A DNA stretch of 64,000 bases from Chlorophyllum brunneum (taxonomy: Eukaryota; Basidiomycota; Agaricomycetes; Agaricales; Agaricaceae). The translations under genes and the position numbers were made by a program. Under the pieces are notes generated by a model. The model was not told the DNA's origin. It did no database searches and saw nothing but the letters and a program-made list of their open reading frames with translations. Shown here piece after piece: positions 34,853 through 48,330 of this stretch (positions are counted from its first letter, which is position 1; each line of letters begins with the position of its first letter). The stretch covers positions 1,922,001-1,986,000 of the forward strand of contig OY756140.1 in the NCBI GenBank assembly GCA_963576785.1, read 5' to 3'.

Positions 34853-36860
34853 TTATTCCAAGACCCACTGGTCCCCACTCTTCTTGATGCCAACTGGTCT
34901 CTTTTCGTCCAGACTGATGCGACCAGCATTGAGGATGGCTGTTGTCAAGACCGTATTACGAATTGTTGGAAGACCGTGTTTATCGAACTCCGAAGCTGTA
35001 ATCTCGCCCGCGTTCACACTGCGCGCGGCATCGATAAACTTTTCAATTGAGATATAGCCATATCCACGTTGACCATCAAAATGGCCTGTTTCTGATGGAG
35101 AGTATTTCATGCTGTATGGGGACACGGCATTATGGGGTTTGGCGACAGTGGGATGAAAGATAGGAGGTATAAGCGATCGAGTTTCATGACGTGTACCGAT
35201 TACGCACTAGAATGGATTATACCAGGCTTTCCCTGTATCATCGACGGTGACGTCGTACCCTCTGTGGGCTTGATCAATGTTGATGTCGCCCTGAACATAC
35301 GAAAGATGTCAGTGATTATAATGCAATGAAAATAACCCAGAGTAGGGGCCTGGCCGCCAAGACAACTGACCTTTTCTGCCATATAATACCAATGTTGTCC
35401 AGTGTGTATACCGGCCTTGAGTGGAGCCGTCCAACTGGCGGTGTACACTCCAGTTCCTCTGTGCTTGGGACTCTTGATCGACTGCCAGTCCACGAGGAGG
35501 GTGATGGTATCCTCGGTCCCAGATACGCAGTTGTAAGGGTCACCCGTTGCGATACCCGCAGCAGCACTGGCAACTACGCGAGTCGGGATAGCAAGGTCTT
35601 GGAGGATCCAGCAGCAGATGTCGATGTGATGGGACGAAAGATAATAGCTTTGTACGATGTGTGCGTCAGCCTTCTCAATCGCACGGTGGTGGTAATAGGA
35701 CCCCAGATAGAATGGGCTTCTAACCTGATGTCCGAGTCTTTACCGGCCCAAGCGCGGAAGGTCTCGAGTTGGCTCTTGGGTTGGCTCATCCAGGCGTTGA
35801 AGAAGTTGAATTCGCCCAAAGTTTGAGCTCGAGCTTTGGCATCGCTGTATACAGGATCGAAGCTAATGGATGTCGGGTATTAAAACCTACTTTGGCTGAC
35901 AGGGAAGATGTACTCACCGTTTGTGATGCTCGACAAAGCAAACGACTTTGTGCTTTTCCGCCGCGGCGATCAACTCGTTGTGATGAGAGAGTAGCTGAGT
36001 TGCAGGCTTGGTGACCAAGACGTGGATCCCCCGCTCAATGGCATAAATTGCGATCTTATAATGGGTACCTTTTTGGCCGGGTCAGTGGCGAGCAAATTAA
36101 GTATGAAATTGGTAGGCGTACTGTCGGGGGTGAAAATGATGACCGCATCACCTGGCTTGAGTTTGTCAATAGCTTCCTTGTCTATTGGAACTGATTAGCT
36201 TGGACCGATGCGAAGACGCAGCAAACGACTGACAGGCCCCAGGATCGACCTTGCCGTTCTTCGGATATTCGTCGAACCTAATGTCAAGTTAATGGTCTGC
36301 TTGGGAGGGCTGGAATACAGCGCCCACTCGAGGTCCAGATCTTTGTAGACTTGACCAATGTTTTGTGCAAGGTGTTGACGGATATCAGGGAATTTCTTGC
36401 CATTGACACCCACCATGCCAAGGTTATCGACCTAGGAAAGGATCATGATATCAGACGAGAGCTCTTATGAGATGGAGTGGCAGGATTACCTTGCCCCTTC
36501 GTCGAAGATCGAAAAGGGTTAGGCCAACGACCTTTATAGATTAAGCATGAGCTTCAGTGAACGATGCGTAGCGTAACGTACTCCGATCTAATCATAAGTG
36601 GGGATGAGCACATCAAAATTTGCATTTCCGGGCAAACCGACCTTCTTGTCTGATTTAGAGGCCCCAGATCCCGTCCATCCTGTGGTATACTCGCCCTGGG
36701 TAACACCTTTACGCTCAGAAAAGATCAGGGTAGATATCTATGCGGCGACTAACGGTACCACCTGCCGGGTAATAGATCAGGTAGGGGTCGGGTAGCGTAC
36801 TGAATCGCTCTGGAGAGACTTACACATTAGGACGTTCAGCTTGGGCTGCTCTGATGACAT
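34853..36860 (-). CDS. Gfo/Idh/MocA-family oxidoreductase
   Basis: Thirteen coding exons give 420 residues. Exons (low to high coordinate): 34853-35111, 35208-35290, 35371-35647, 35725-35862, 35918-36068, 36122-36181, 36234-36277, 36328-36431, 36490-36531, 36582-36587, 36642-36695, 36754-36761 and 36824-36860. Two are microexons of 6 and 8 nt. The N-terminal Rossmann part has NVLMCGTGEYTTGW and IGVVGLTLFDLRRRGKV. Next come AVIIFTPDSTHYKIA, GIHVLVTKPATQLL and VVCFVEHHKRFDPVY, equivalent to the EKP-type and catalytic loops of the family. SSHHIDICCW carries the histidines usual in the C-terminal alpha/beta domain, and the end is FIDAARSVNAGEI. It would be an NAD(P)-dependent sugar or inositol dehydrogenase; the substrate is unknown. 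There is no sugar-pathway neighbour. Confidence 0.85.
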
Positions 36861-37992
36861 TTTTTTTTGTTTTATGGTAGAGTAAAGGGGACAAACTGGG
36901 CCTCGGGAGAAGGTGGGGAGCGCAGCGTGGCGAGAGCTTCGCCTCTTTAACGAGTCCAGAGGAGAAACTCAGGGGAATTGCGGTCCGTGATCTCGAAGCG
37001 GCCCGCGCTCCCGGGCCTTCGTACGAGGTATCCTGCTTGTGGGTGAGAAGATGTCAGACGTTCCACGATGATGCCGATTCGGAAAATCATTGCCGGAAAA
37101 ATCAGGTATTGGTAGGACTATACGGCTGCCGATATTCTGAACTGGCTAGGAGCGAGGATTGCTTGATTAAAGGCGACGGTGTCAAATGATATCACCACGG
37201 AGTTCGTTCTTCACCTGTGCAAAGCCGGCCAGGATGTAGAAATCCAGTGACGAAACTGGCCTCAGAAAGTTCCTTAAAGGCCCAGGATGATGATACTGTA
37301 ACGTAGCGTGGTCGGATTCAGCGCATGTGGTTATAATCCCTTGCGTGCTCGACACTGTCGATCATACGGAAAATATTTGTACGAGAGTACCGTGTCCTGG
37401 AGGTAGTCAGGCGGTTGAACATCAGATTTTGCTATGTCTTGGTTGTGAGAGGTAATTTGAGTGCGTTCTGTGGGTTTGATCACGTGAAGTCGGCACGTGC
37501 GACGACAACCAGAATATTCGCAATGGGACGGGCGGTTGAGGACAAGTTGAATGGTCGCGCATGGCTAGAGGCAGGATACACGGCTGGTAAATGGGTACAG
37601 CAGCAAGGTGGGAGAGGGCAGAAAAATTACGGAGGATGCCAGCGGCAGTTGAATATATATGGAAGGCGGACCAGACTAGGGTTGGAACGGATATGCGATA
37701 GCCAGATGGACGGGGAATGGGATGGGAGAGAGATGGTGCAGCGACGAGGGGGGGGAGGGGCGGCGAGGTGGGCAGGGGTGCTGGCGATGGATAGACGCTG
37801 CGAGGAGGTGGAGAAGGAGGGCAGACGGTGCGGCAGCCGTGGTGGGTAGACTGACGGACTGGTCCCCTCCGACCAAGCCACCTGGCCCTTTCTTTCCCGC
37901 TCCCCATCACTCTTTCCTCCCACATCCACTTCTCCCCTCCCTCAGCCCTTCCCCCCCTCTCCCTCCTCCTACCCCTCCCCATCTCCCCACTC
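36861..37992. other. 1.1-kb divergent intergenic region, oxidoreductase / ITC1
   Basis: No gene supported. Plus 37415-37849 and minus 37422-38048 are overlapping open frames of skewed composition. The last ~110 bp before the ITC1 ATG are almost pure pyrimidine on the plus strand, as often seen at fungal core promoters and leaders. Confidence 0.5.
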
Positions 37993-40900
37993 ATGCCCAC
38001 CTGTCGTCGTAAACGCGTTGTCCTCACAGAGCCCTCCCAGGAACTCACCCGCGCTCTCCAAACCGACCCAGAACGTGACGTCTTCTACCTCGAGGAGACT
38101 GGCGAGATCTTCGAGACTTACGAGTGCGTCTCTACCCCTTCTTCCCCTCTCAACCCGCTGACCCTCCATCTCCCATACAGGGCATATGCTGCCCGCATGT
38201 CCTTTTATCGACTAAAGCAGTTCCAATGCGAGGTCACTGGCAAAAGCGGTCTTGACTATTTCCAAGCAGTGGAGAGCGAGCGCCAAGAGGCCCGCACCAT
38301 GCACGCTCGCTTCTCAGAACCTCTCAAATATCCCGTCCTGAGGGCAGTCCAATGGCGTATGTCTAATACACCAATCACCTTCCACACAATTCACTCATTG
38401 TCGTACTCAAGAGGTCATGGGTCGTCTTGATCACCTCGTCGAAGCTGTCTTTGAACGTTTCAAAGATCGCTATTTCAAGAACGAGAGTGCGTCCTGTGCT
38501 GACGACCTGCTGTTCTTCCCTAACTGTTGCTTTCAGAAGTGCTGGTTGACATCGAGGGCGTCAAGTGCGTTATTTTCACCATCCCATCCTACACATATCC
38601 ATCTATCTTACACAGGTACTATGGCCTCGTCGAGAAGGTCTATCCACCTCGTTTCAGCGCCGACCAACAGGCGAGAGACGCTTTCAGGGACTCTGACCCG
38701 TCCGACAAAACGCTTGACGAAGAACATCCCCATCTAGTTGGGGGCGACTTGAGCATCCCACTCCAGGACGCCAACACAAAAGACAGTCCTGAATTGTACT
38801 ACTATTGGGTTCACATTCTGGAGCTCGAAAAAGACAAAGGAGAGAAAGGCAAGGGGTCGAAAGCAGCAGCAGAAAAGGATACCAAGGTCATAGGAAGTGT
38901 TATGGAGTGTCAATGTAATACACTCAGGTATGCTTGTTGTCGTTGCCCCCGGTTCTTGTGTTATTGATCGTACGTTCTCGCTTAGTCGCGACCGTTTATC
39001 CTTCTCAAAATCAATACTCCGTCGCTTTATTCGTGATTGTGTAGATCGCGATGCCGCTGTTGCCTCTCCCTGGACCGTCAAACCAATAATCGCCAAGCAT
39101 TATGGCGTAAGTTCCATCATGCCCGAGGAAACCCGCAGAGGTGTCGAAGACATTAAGAAGGGCGAAATTGACAAACGAAAAAAGGTCTGGGAAGACAGAG
39201 AAGGTCCGCCGACAAAGAAGCACAAAAAAATGACTGTCGCACGGGGGGAAAAGGGTGTGTTGTTCACATTCCATGTCTCCTATCGCTATAACCAATCCGC
39301 TGTGATAGCCGAGAGGAAAGAACGTGAAGCTCAAGAGAAGGCAGAGGAAGAGAGGCTAGCAAAGGAGGCTGAGCGTATAGCTGCCGAGAAAAAGAAGAAA
39401 AAGCCTGTTCGCTATCCTACAGAAGATCTTGACATTCGGATATCTGAGAAGGACAAGAAAGCAGGCATTCGTTTACAACGTCCCATGGCCCAGCGTACCG
39501 GCCTTCCTTTCAATGATACACCGAATACCTTCGAGTCAATGTTACTTTGCTGGAATTTTTTAAACGCTTACGGGTAGGTCATGGCCCGCTCACCCTCCGT
39601 GGCAAGGTCTAACTCGAACCTGTAGCGAACCACTCCATATTTGGCTTTTTACCCTTGACGATTTAGCATGTGCTCTACAGCATACGATGTCCGACTTATC
39701 TTGCCCTCTACTCGGTGAAATTCATTCGAACCTCATATACAATCTTCGTACGGTTTCTTTCACCAGACATAGTGCCACATTGAGTCTCCTCAAGCTCAAA
39801 GAGACTCTTGGCTCAGAACATGAAGTCTTTGGCATCACTGTAGACGACCTGACGAATGCAATGGCTGATGTGGGCAACAACTGGGAGCGCGTTCCTCTAC
39901 GCCACGCAGAAGATCGGGAAGGCTGGGTAGATGCATTGGTCGGCTGCTTAAAAGATGTACGTTTCCTGGGAAGAGCCTTTGATACGAATCGCTCATGGCT
40001 CACTTTCAGCATGCCAATCTTGAGAATTTCCCCCGCCTGAGAGAAATCCTGACACAGTTGTTCTTCGCACCCTCTACGGACACTACTGAATCTAGCTCAC
40101 CTGACGTTCAAAACCTCACCGTCCCTTCTACGCCTACCGAAAGATATTACTCGCTACCACCCGAAGATCGAATAGCCATACTTTCCTTTCTCTGCAATTT
40201 GGCTGTGTCAAGTAAAACTGTCCGCGCTCACATGGAAACATGTGAAGAAGCTCTAACCGAGTATCGCAAGACCAGGATTGATATCAACAGGCTGAAAAAA
40301 CAGCAGTGCGTAAACCTTACCTCTTTGGGAACTCTGGTCTTACATCCACGCTCAGTGTACAAGACATGAGTGCCCTTGCTGTTGAAGCGGAATTAACGCC
40401 AAATGGCACAGCCGGTACCGAAGAAGATACGCCGATGAACGACGCTAGCGAGCTCTCCGACACTTCTGGGGCTGACAATACCTCAGCGGGCAAAAAGAAG
40501 GCAAAGAAACAGGAAACCAGGGTTGCAAATGCAAAAGCAAGGGGTGCTGCCCGTGCGAAGCAGGCACAACAAAAACAGGCGCTGGCGGAGCATCGACGAC
40601 TAGATGAAGAAGTCAGCAAGCTCGAACGTCGTCTGGAAAGTATCGAGCGCGAGTTTAGGCAACATGTTGGTGGAGTTCGTGCAAAGCCCCTAGGGAAGGA
40701 TCGATTCTACAACAGAATCTGGTGGTTTGATGGACTTGGGTGCACTGCGACAAACAACCCCGCTCTTGGACAATATGGAACCGGGCGTGTATTCATTCAA
40801 GGACCCAGTGAATTTGATCTTGATATTCTAAAGAGGCGAGAGGAGGATATCGATGCACGACGGCTGGAGGAAGAAGCCGAAGAGGGCATGCTAGGCCCTG

Positions 40901-41289
40901 GAGACTGGGCGGCGTATTCTACTGTGGAAGAGGTGAAGAGGACCCCCTGATTAGTTGCTACAGTGCTAATTCTTCCGATCTGATAGCTCGAGGAATATTT
41001 GGCATGGTTAAATACAAAAGGTCACCGTGAACTCGCCCTCAAGACAGCCCTGACAAAATGGTGGGTACCCATCACGGCCGGGATGAAGAAGCGAATCGTG
41101 GTCAGTGGCCGTCATCTAAACATACCCGATTCCTATACTGAAAATCTTCGGCCGTAGGACCTCAACGCCAACTTGAAGCTGCCCGATGCCCGACGCAGTT
41201 CCCGCAACAAGATAGGGCCTGGACACGACATTTCCCAGCAGCCTTACATGCAATGGAAGAATCGGCGAGCACTAACACACAATCAGTAA
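37993..41289 (+). CDS. ISWI-complex accessory subunit ITC1 (WAC, DDT, WHIM domains)
   Basis: Twelve exons (introns 38124-38180, 38357-38411, 38487-38536, 38565-38615, 38928-38985, 39255-39308, 39574-39625, 39958-40010, 40306-40355, 40933-40986 and 41101-41157) encode 901 residues. The N-terminal WAC/Acf1 DNA-binding domain has DVFYLEETGEIFETYE and MSFYRLKQFQCEVTGKSGLD. A conserved block SPWTVKPIIAKHYG and a Lys/Glu-rich coiled coil follow. The DDT domain spans PNTFESMLLCWNFLNAYG to LDDLACALQ. The WHIM region has KPLGKDRFYNRIWWFDG, and the third WHIM-like part is TKGHRELALKTAL. Itc1/ACF1 proteins pair with the ISWI ATPase to space nucleosomes and repress genes. Exon 4 is only 28 nt. All junctions keep phase. 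Confidence 0.9.
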
Positions 41290-41923
41290 TACTCTCCGGT
41301 ATAGTGAAATTTTACTTTTCACTCGACGAAAAGTAGAGACTAGTTCCGGCCGCATTCTGGAACCCTAAGGTTTCCAAGTTCCTTTCTGATCCAACATGTT
41401 GTGGACTACCTTGCAATTTCAGATTTAGATCTTTAGCGTACATATCTTGCCCGGAGACTTTTTTTACTTTACAGATCCACTCCGAGAAGGCAGGTTGCAT
41501 ACCCTGTGCTGGTGTATGAATAGTTGACATAGTGCAGTAATAAGTATATAACGGCTCAAGTTGAAGTGTATTTGGAATGCCGGGATCGTACAGAGGCTAA
41601 AAGGAGCTAATTTTGTCAGCGTTCGCATGGGTTCTCCTTCGGAGATCCACGTCAGTGCCCTTTTCCATATCATGAGCAGCTTGATGCGCGACGTTGGCTG
41701 TCCCAGATCCACCGGACTGTTGAGATAGGATTTGTGAGAGCACCTGAATTAAGAGCAGGAGGCAAGAACTAAAAGAATCTTGACCTTTATCAACACCAAA
41801 AGGATTTACGGATCAAGACTCCAACCCCGTCGCACACTTTTTAATAAAAAGGCAATCTCTCAAGTCGATGAGACGCCCAAGGCCCGGTCCCCTCGCCACC
41901 CAGCTTTATTCCCTGCTTCCGTC
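41290..41923. other. intergenic, ITC1 3' end and transporter promoter
   Basis: 634 bp without a supported gene; only short open frames on both strands. Confidence 0.5.
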
Positions 41924-44284
41924 ATGACCTCTATACCGGTGTCGTTCAGAGTGGGCTCGACAATGTCTGCGTCGAGCGTGCGGGACGTCATTGCGTCATG
42001 TGCGCTATTGTCATTGTTCTCAGCCTCATTCTTCTGTAACCAAAGCCTTTTCAGATCGTCGCGCTCAGTACCTCTTCGCGGGTTCCACTGTCCCTTCTGC
42101 ACCTGCTGACGACGACGATGATGCATGTTCGGAGGAGGGTGAAGACGAGGAGTCCCGCTTCGGACCCTTCGACGAACAGGACGAGGATTGTTTCGACTCA
42201 AATGACGAAGGTGGACACCCTACGCCTCAGGAAGGGTTCGTGAACCAGCTGGAGTGGGACGAGGATCTTGAAGCATCAGACTTACCGGCCGTTCGGGTGG
42301 AGCAGCCGCAAGATTCGCAAGTGTCGGCAAGTTTACCGGCGATGAAACGGATAGTGCATCCAATGAGCGAACGACAGGATGCAGCGAAACCTCTACCTTC
42401 GTTCCCCGCATCTTTGAGTGTGCGCCGGAATACATCAACACCGCGAGAGACGACGCCTCTGCTGACTCGCAAGGTTTCTATCTCATTCGATGTACCAAAA
42501 CAGTCACCACGGAGAATGTCACAATTCACGAAACATGGTGAACACGGACATCATCTCGACATCAATTCACCTTGCCCTCCTGCCCAGCGTCGACTATCAA
42601 ATGTCTCGGTTGCAAGGAGTACGAGGTCCATCAGGAGCATCAAGCACATAGGTCAGAGCACCTTTGGTCAAACGGTGCGTTTACATTGGATCCAATGACT
42701 TCGGGCGTGACTCAGGAGGATATTTGTTAGCTCTTCAACTGTATCGCCATTCTTCTCGGCATTGGAATGCTCTCGGAGCCGTTGGCCTTTGCCTACTCAG
42801 GTTGGTTCATGGGAACAGTCCTCATAATAGCCTACGGCGGCTTGGCTTGCTACACGTACGCTCCAATGTTTTGCGCACACAATACTCTGCTTATGCCGAG
42901 CCTAGAGCAAAAATCCTTGCCCGTATCATCTGCAGTGACCCTCGGCTGAGGACGTATTCTGACATCGGCAGAAAAGCATTCGGCCCTCGGGCAACGGTGT
43001 TCATCAGCTTCATGTTCTGCTTGGAGCTTTTCGCTGTCAGGCTAGTTGACCAACTTTTGGCCGCACTGGACCGCTTTACTGATGTCAACTACAGTGTCAT
43101 TTTGGTGACATTGTACGCTGATTCATTACATACAGTCATACCAACCTACTCTGCGAATACGTACAAAATATGGGGCCTTCTAGTGTAGGTCGATGGCTAT
43201 TCAGGCGGTCGGGGGGTCTGGTACTGAGCACAAAATTAGGTTGATTCCGACGGTATTTTTGCCGCTATCTCTGCTCTCATACACCTCAATTCTTGGACTC
43301 CTTTCGACCGTGCTACTGATTTTTGTCGTCTTTGTCGATGGTGCCTTCAAGAAAGAGACGCCGGGAAGTTTCTGGGACCCTGCCGAGACGAACTTTGGAG
43401 TCGCGAGTATGAGCAAACTGGGGATCGCTTTTGGGTTATTTATGGCTGGTGTGAGTTTGTTTATCCACCACATTCTCCGCGAAAGCTCTTAGCGGAGTTT
43501 TTCATGTAGTTCGCTGGGCACGCTGTTGTTCCCTCTCTGGCGAGGGATATGATTGATCCTACGGAGTTTGACAAGATGATTAACTGGGCCTTTGTCGTCG
43601 CCACAGTCATCTATGCCTTAATTGGTTATGCTGGGTATCTGATGTATGGAAACAGTGTAAGCGATGAGGTACGTACGGCTTGGTCTCACTTTTGCTACTT
43701 TCTAACTTTTCCATAGATTAGTGTGGACATGCTGAACACACCAGGGTTCAATCCCCTGCTCAACCAAGCTGCTCTTTGGATGCTTGTACTAAACCCGCTG
43801 TGAGTCCGGTCCAGTTTAGCTTCCTTGTCCAGTGCTCATTCAAACAGGTCTAAATTCGCATTAAACACCCGACCGGTAGGCACGGTGGCTGGTTTTTCGT
43901 TGGTTTCTGGACTGATATCTTATCTAGCTTATGTCAACCCTGGAGATCCTTTTAGGGTTGGAGCCACCTGAGGCCACCAAAAAGCCCTGCGCTAGTGGTG
44001 GTATGGCAGAGGGTCGCGGGAACCGTGTGGTGCTAAGGAAGATTTTATCTGTTGTCCAGCGAATTGTGGTGACCTGCGGATCCGTCGCAGTATCCATCTA
44101 CATTCCTGAGTTCAGCGTTATGATGGCTTTCTTGGGATCTTTCTCGGCGTTCTGCCTTTCAATTGTAGGACCCATTGCTGCTAAGGTGAAGATAGAAGGC
44201 AGGTGTGGGCTGTTCGACGCCGCAGTCATGTTCGTAGGAACTGTTATGGCGATTTGGGGGACCATCGCTGCCTTTACGAACTAG
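41924..44284 (+). CDS. vacuolar amino-acid transporter (AVT1-like, AAAP family)
   Basis: Ten exons (introns 42000-42054, 42675-42730, 42856-42905, 43041-43094, 43185-43239, 43451-43509, 43669-43716, 43800-43847 and 43876-43927) encode 627 residues. A ~230-residue acidic cytosolic N-terminus (poly-Asp, then ETTPLL, an acidic dileucine-type vacuolar sorting signal) precedes the Aa_trans domain. This begins LFNCIAILLGIGMLSEPLAF and continues with WFMGTVLIIAYGGLACYTA, IFVVFVDGAF, GLFMAGFAGHAVVPSLARDM, INWAFVVATVIYALIGYAGY, NPLSKFALNTRPL, and a last pair of helices. About ten membrane segments are visible. Avt1-type proteins move neutral amino acids across the vacuolar membrane by proton exchange. 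Intron 4 needs a GC donor (AG|GCTAGT) to keep the frame. A second Met at 41963 is a possible start. Confidence 0.88.
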
Positions 44285-44456
44285 GAGTTTTATGATCTTT
44301 ATGACGATGTTTTTTTATGCTTGTATTCTAATCAATAGAGCGCGATCCCAGAAAATAGACAACCGCGATTGATGAACACGCAATCGGACAGAATGTCCTA
44401 GGCCCAGCTAGGCTTTTATTACGGAGTGCGAGATGACCTTGGCGAGCTCTACCCGG

Positions 44457-45353
44457 TCAAGTGTCAGACTTGAAGGTCAGGACGACATTATGGAACGTAC
44501 GTGGTAGCTTGATGCTCTCTTGCACAACCGTGGCCTCGATCTGATTGTCAGGATTCGGTGGTATGCTCACGACGGATGTGACGGGGTCAATGATCCACGC
44601 GAGCTTTTCAACATACTCAACAAGGTCATCACCTAATGGGATATGTCAGCCCGCGAGACAAAGGTCGAATTTCTCAGGGGACACACCCGACAAAGCTAAG
44701 TAAGAGCCGAGCCTGGTAGTGCTGATCCGCGTGAAAGCGGCCTTGACAGCTCGTACGACGACTTGTCGGACTGCATTGTCGAAACCCACTACTTCTACAG
44801 TGTAGTTGTCCCGCAGATTTTCAAGGTCATCCGAGCGATAGATATCCCAAAAAGCAGGGAAGCGGCAGCGAAATAGAAGGTCGTGGAGTCCACGAAGGAC
44901 TGGCAGAAGACTAGGTAATGGGTCGGGCTCTTCCAGGGGTGCATTGACTGGCCTTTCGTCGAGGAGAGAGACGCAGAGGTTGAAATCAGGGAGAGGAGAG
45001 GCGGTGAGGGCTTTGATGAGGATGTTAATGACTACATCCGGGTTGTAGAGTTCTGGATTGAATTGGTATCTGCAAGAGAGATGAGTGAACGGGCTTTGTG
45101 TTGGGGGAGGACGGGTACAGCTTCAAGATTGCGAGATTTGCAAGGCAGTCATATTCCTCGTGCCTGATCTGGTGGTAGAGGTAATCCTCGAGTATGCCAA
45201 CATTGTTGGGGTTGTAGCGATCTGTGGTGGTGTCATGAGATGGTTTGACAGAACCGAAGAGCAGGGTGCCAGCATACCGACGCCGGAGACAAGATTTTCA
45301 ATGAGGTCTGGGCGCGAAGAGGGCGTTATCCAGGAGGTAGCTGTAGCGGCCAT
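44457..45353 (-). CDS. translation initiation factor eIF3 subunit K
   Basis: Four exons (introns 44633-44686, 45070-45118 and 45222-45277) encode 245 residues, the normal size. Features are RPDLIENLVSGVDRYNPNNV, LANLAILKLYQFNPELYN, FRCRFPAFWDIY, VRAVKAAFTRIS and the winged-helix end VEYVEKLAWIID, matching the HAM-PCI architecture of eIF3k. The subunit is a peripheral part of the eIF3 octamer. The gene is divergent from the WD-repeat gene, with 84 bp between the start codons. Confidence 0.9.
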
Positions 45354-45437
45354 GTTTCGACTGTTGGCCTGTGCGGGAAAGGATCAGATAGGCTTTTTTC
45401 GAGCACGTGCCCAAGTTCGTCTCCCTCGTCCACAGAG
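45354..45437. promoter_or_regulatory. shared divergent promoter, eIF3k / WDR5-Swd3
   Basis: 84 bp between start codons, the shortest unambiguous divergent spacer in the window. It contains GAGCACGTGC with a CACGTG E-box near 45403-45408. Confidence 0.5.
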
Positions 45438-46817
45438 ATGAGAGACCCAGCCAGCGACACCAACCCCCAGCAGGCTTCTACTGAGGTCCTCGACGAGATG
45501 AAAACCGAGCCAGACCCTGACCAGGAAGCAATTCCCCAATTCAAATTGCGTTTCCTCCTCAGTGGCCATAAACGCGCAGTTTCCTGTCTTAAATTCAGCC
45601 CGGATGGCACCTATCTTGCTTCGTCCTGTATGTCCAACGACTCACCCAAATTGTGTAATACCCTCGCAGCTGACTGAGCGTGGAGGAAAGCTTCGGACAA
45701 GACAATCAAGATCTGGGAGACAGAGGCTGGCCAATTTGTCCAGACATTTGAAGGACACACGGAGGGTATATCGGACATTTCGTGGTCGAGCGATGGTGAG
45801 TACCTCGCGTCGGCTTCCGACGACAAGACTATCATCATTTGGAGCATGGAAGACGTCAGTCACTCAACTCCTTCTCTCAAGTTGTGTATTGCTCATATTT
45901 GACTCTAGCATGAGCCTTTTAAGACGCTGCGTGGGCATACCAACTTTGTGTTCTGCGTCAATTTCAATCCCGGTACTAATTTACTTGTCTCGGGAGGATA
46001 TGATGAAACTATCCGTGTTTGGGACGTCGCAAGAGGTACGCCATCTACCTTCTATATTCCTTCCTGCGACTCCAGCTTTTTATTTAGGTCGACAGCTCAA
46101 AGTGCTCCCTGCACACTCCGACCCGGTAACCGCGGTCAGCTTCAATCACGACGGTTCTTTGATTGTTTCTTGCGCAATGGACGGACTAATGTGTGTTGAT
46201 CTGCTTCCGTCCGAGTGCTTCTGTTTCTGATGCATAGACAGACGAATATGGGACGCAGACTCAGGCCAATGTTTGAAAACCCTGGTCGACGACGATAATC
46301 CCATTTGGTTTGAGCTTGATTTTGCTCATAATGACCTTGTCCTCATGGACACCTTAGCTCCCATGCACGCTTTTCCCCCAATTCAAAATTTGTGCTTGTT
46401 TCGACGCAAGACTCAACCATTCGACTATGGAATTATCCCACGTCGCATTGCGCAAAGACATATATGGGTCATGTCAATCGAACATATTGTATTCCGTCGT
46501 GTTTTCTCCTTTATGACCGGGGCAAGTTTATTGTAAGCGGCAGTGAAGATAACAAGGTCTATATCTGGAACATGCAGACACGACAAGTCGTTCAGCGTCT
46601 TGATGGACATCGCGGTGCGTACGTTACACCGGTTCGCCAGTTGCATACACACTTAGCTAGTACCCAGATACCGTCCTTTCCGTAGCGGCAAGTCAACCCT
46701 GGTTGCCCCGTGAATTGTTGATTGACGAATTTTCAGACCCATCCTGCACGCGGGATCATCGCATCGGCAGGGATGGAGAAGGATAAGTCCATTCGGCTGT
46801 GGTTTGATTTTGTGTAG
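45438..46817 (+). CDS. WD-repeat protein, WDR5/Swd3 (COMPASS histone H3K4 methylase subunit)
   Basis: Eight exons (introns 45628-45690, 45855-45908, 46036-46087, 46191-46241, 46308-46357, 46615-46667 and 46688-46736) encode 335 residues. Seven WD repeats are visible, including [81 protein letters not shown] and KSIRLWFDF. The [13 protein letters not shown] and [16 protein letters not shown] segments are those of WDR5/Swd3. WDR5 holds the MLL/Set1 subunits together and binds the histone H3 tail. The 20-nt seventh exon is followed by an intron with a GC donor (GCG|GCAAGT). Phase and the family sequence [13 protein letters not shown] confirm both. Confidence 0.9.
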
Positions 46818-46997
46818 CTTAATCCCATGTGACTCGTTCAACAAATTGACGTAATGGCTGTTGGCCAAGCTGTGAGGTCTGCTGCGGCTCAGGGCAGGAC
46901 CCGTGTACAGGACGGTGAGTTGAGCACAGGGACCAGTGACAAGGCTATATCAGGATTGTGACCTTGCTGACCAAGATCGGTGTGTTGACTCAGTTGA

Positions 46998-48245
<1,248 letters not shown>

Positions 48246-48330
48246 TAACTGCATCCTACCTGTACAATTGACCTCATTGCAATTCATTTTCTTGTGGAAT
48301 AATTAGTGTGATTCGAAGTTGTACATAGCA

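Noticed and set aside
37422..38048. 208-codon minus-strand open frame upstream of ITC1
   Set aside because: It arises from the pyrimidine tract read in reverse (Pro/Arg/Gly-rich) and overlaps the true ITC1 first exon.
43744..43756. GGGTTCAATCCCC, resembling a tRNA T-arm/B box
   Set aside because: It lies within a conserved transporter exon (Pro-Gly-Phe-Asn-Pro) and no matching anticodon or acceptor arm surrounds it.
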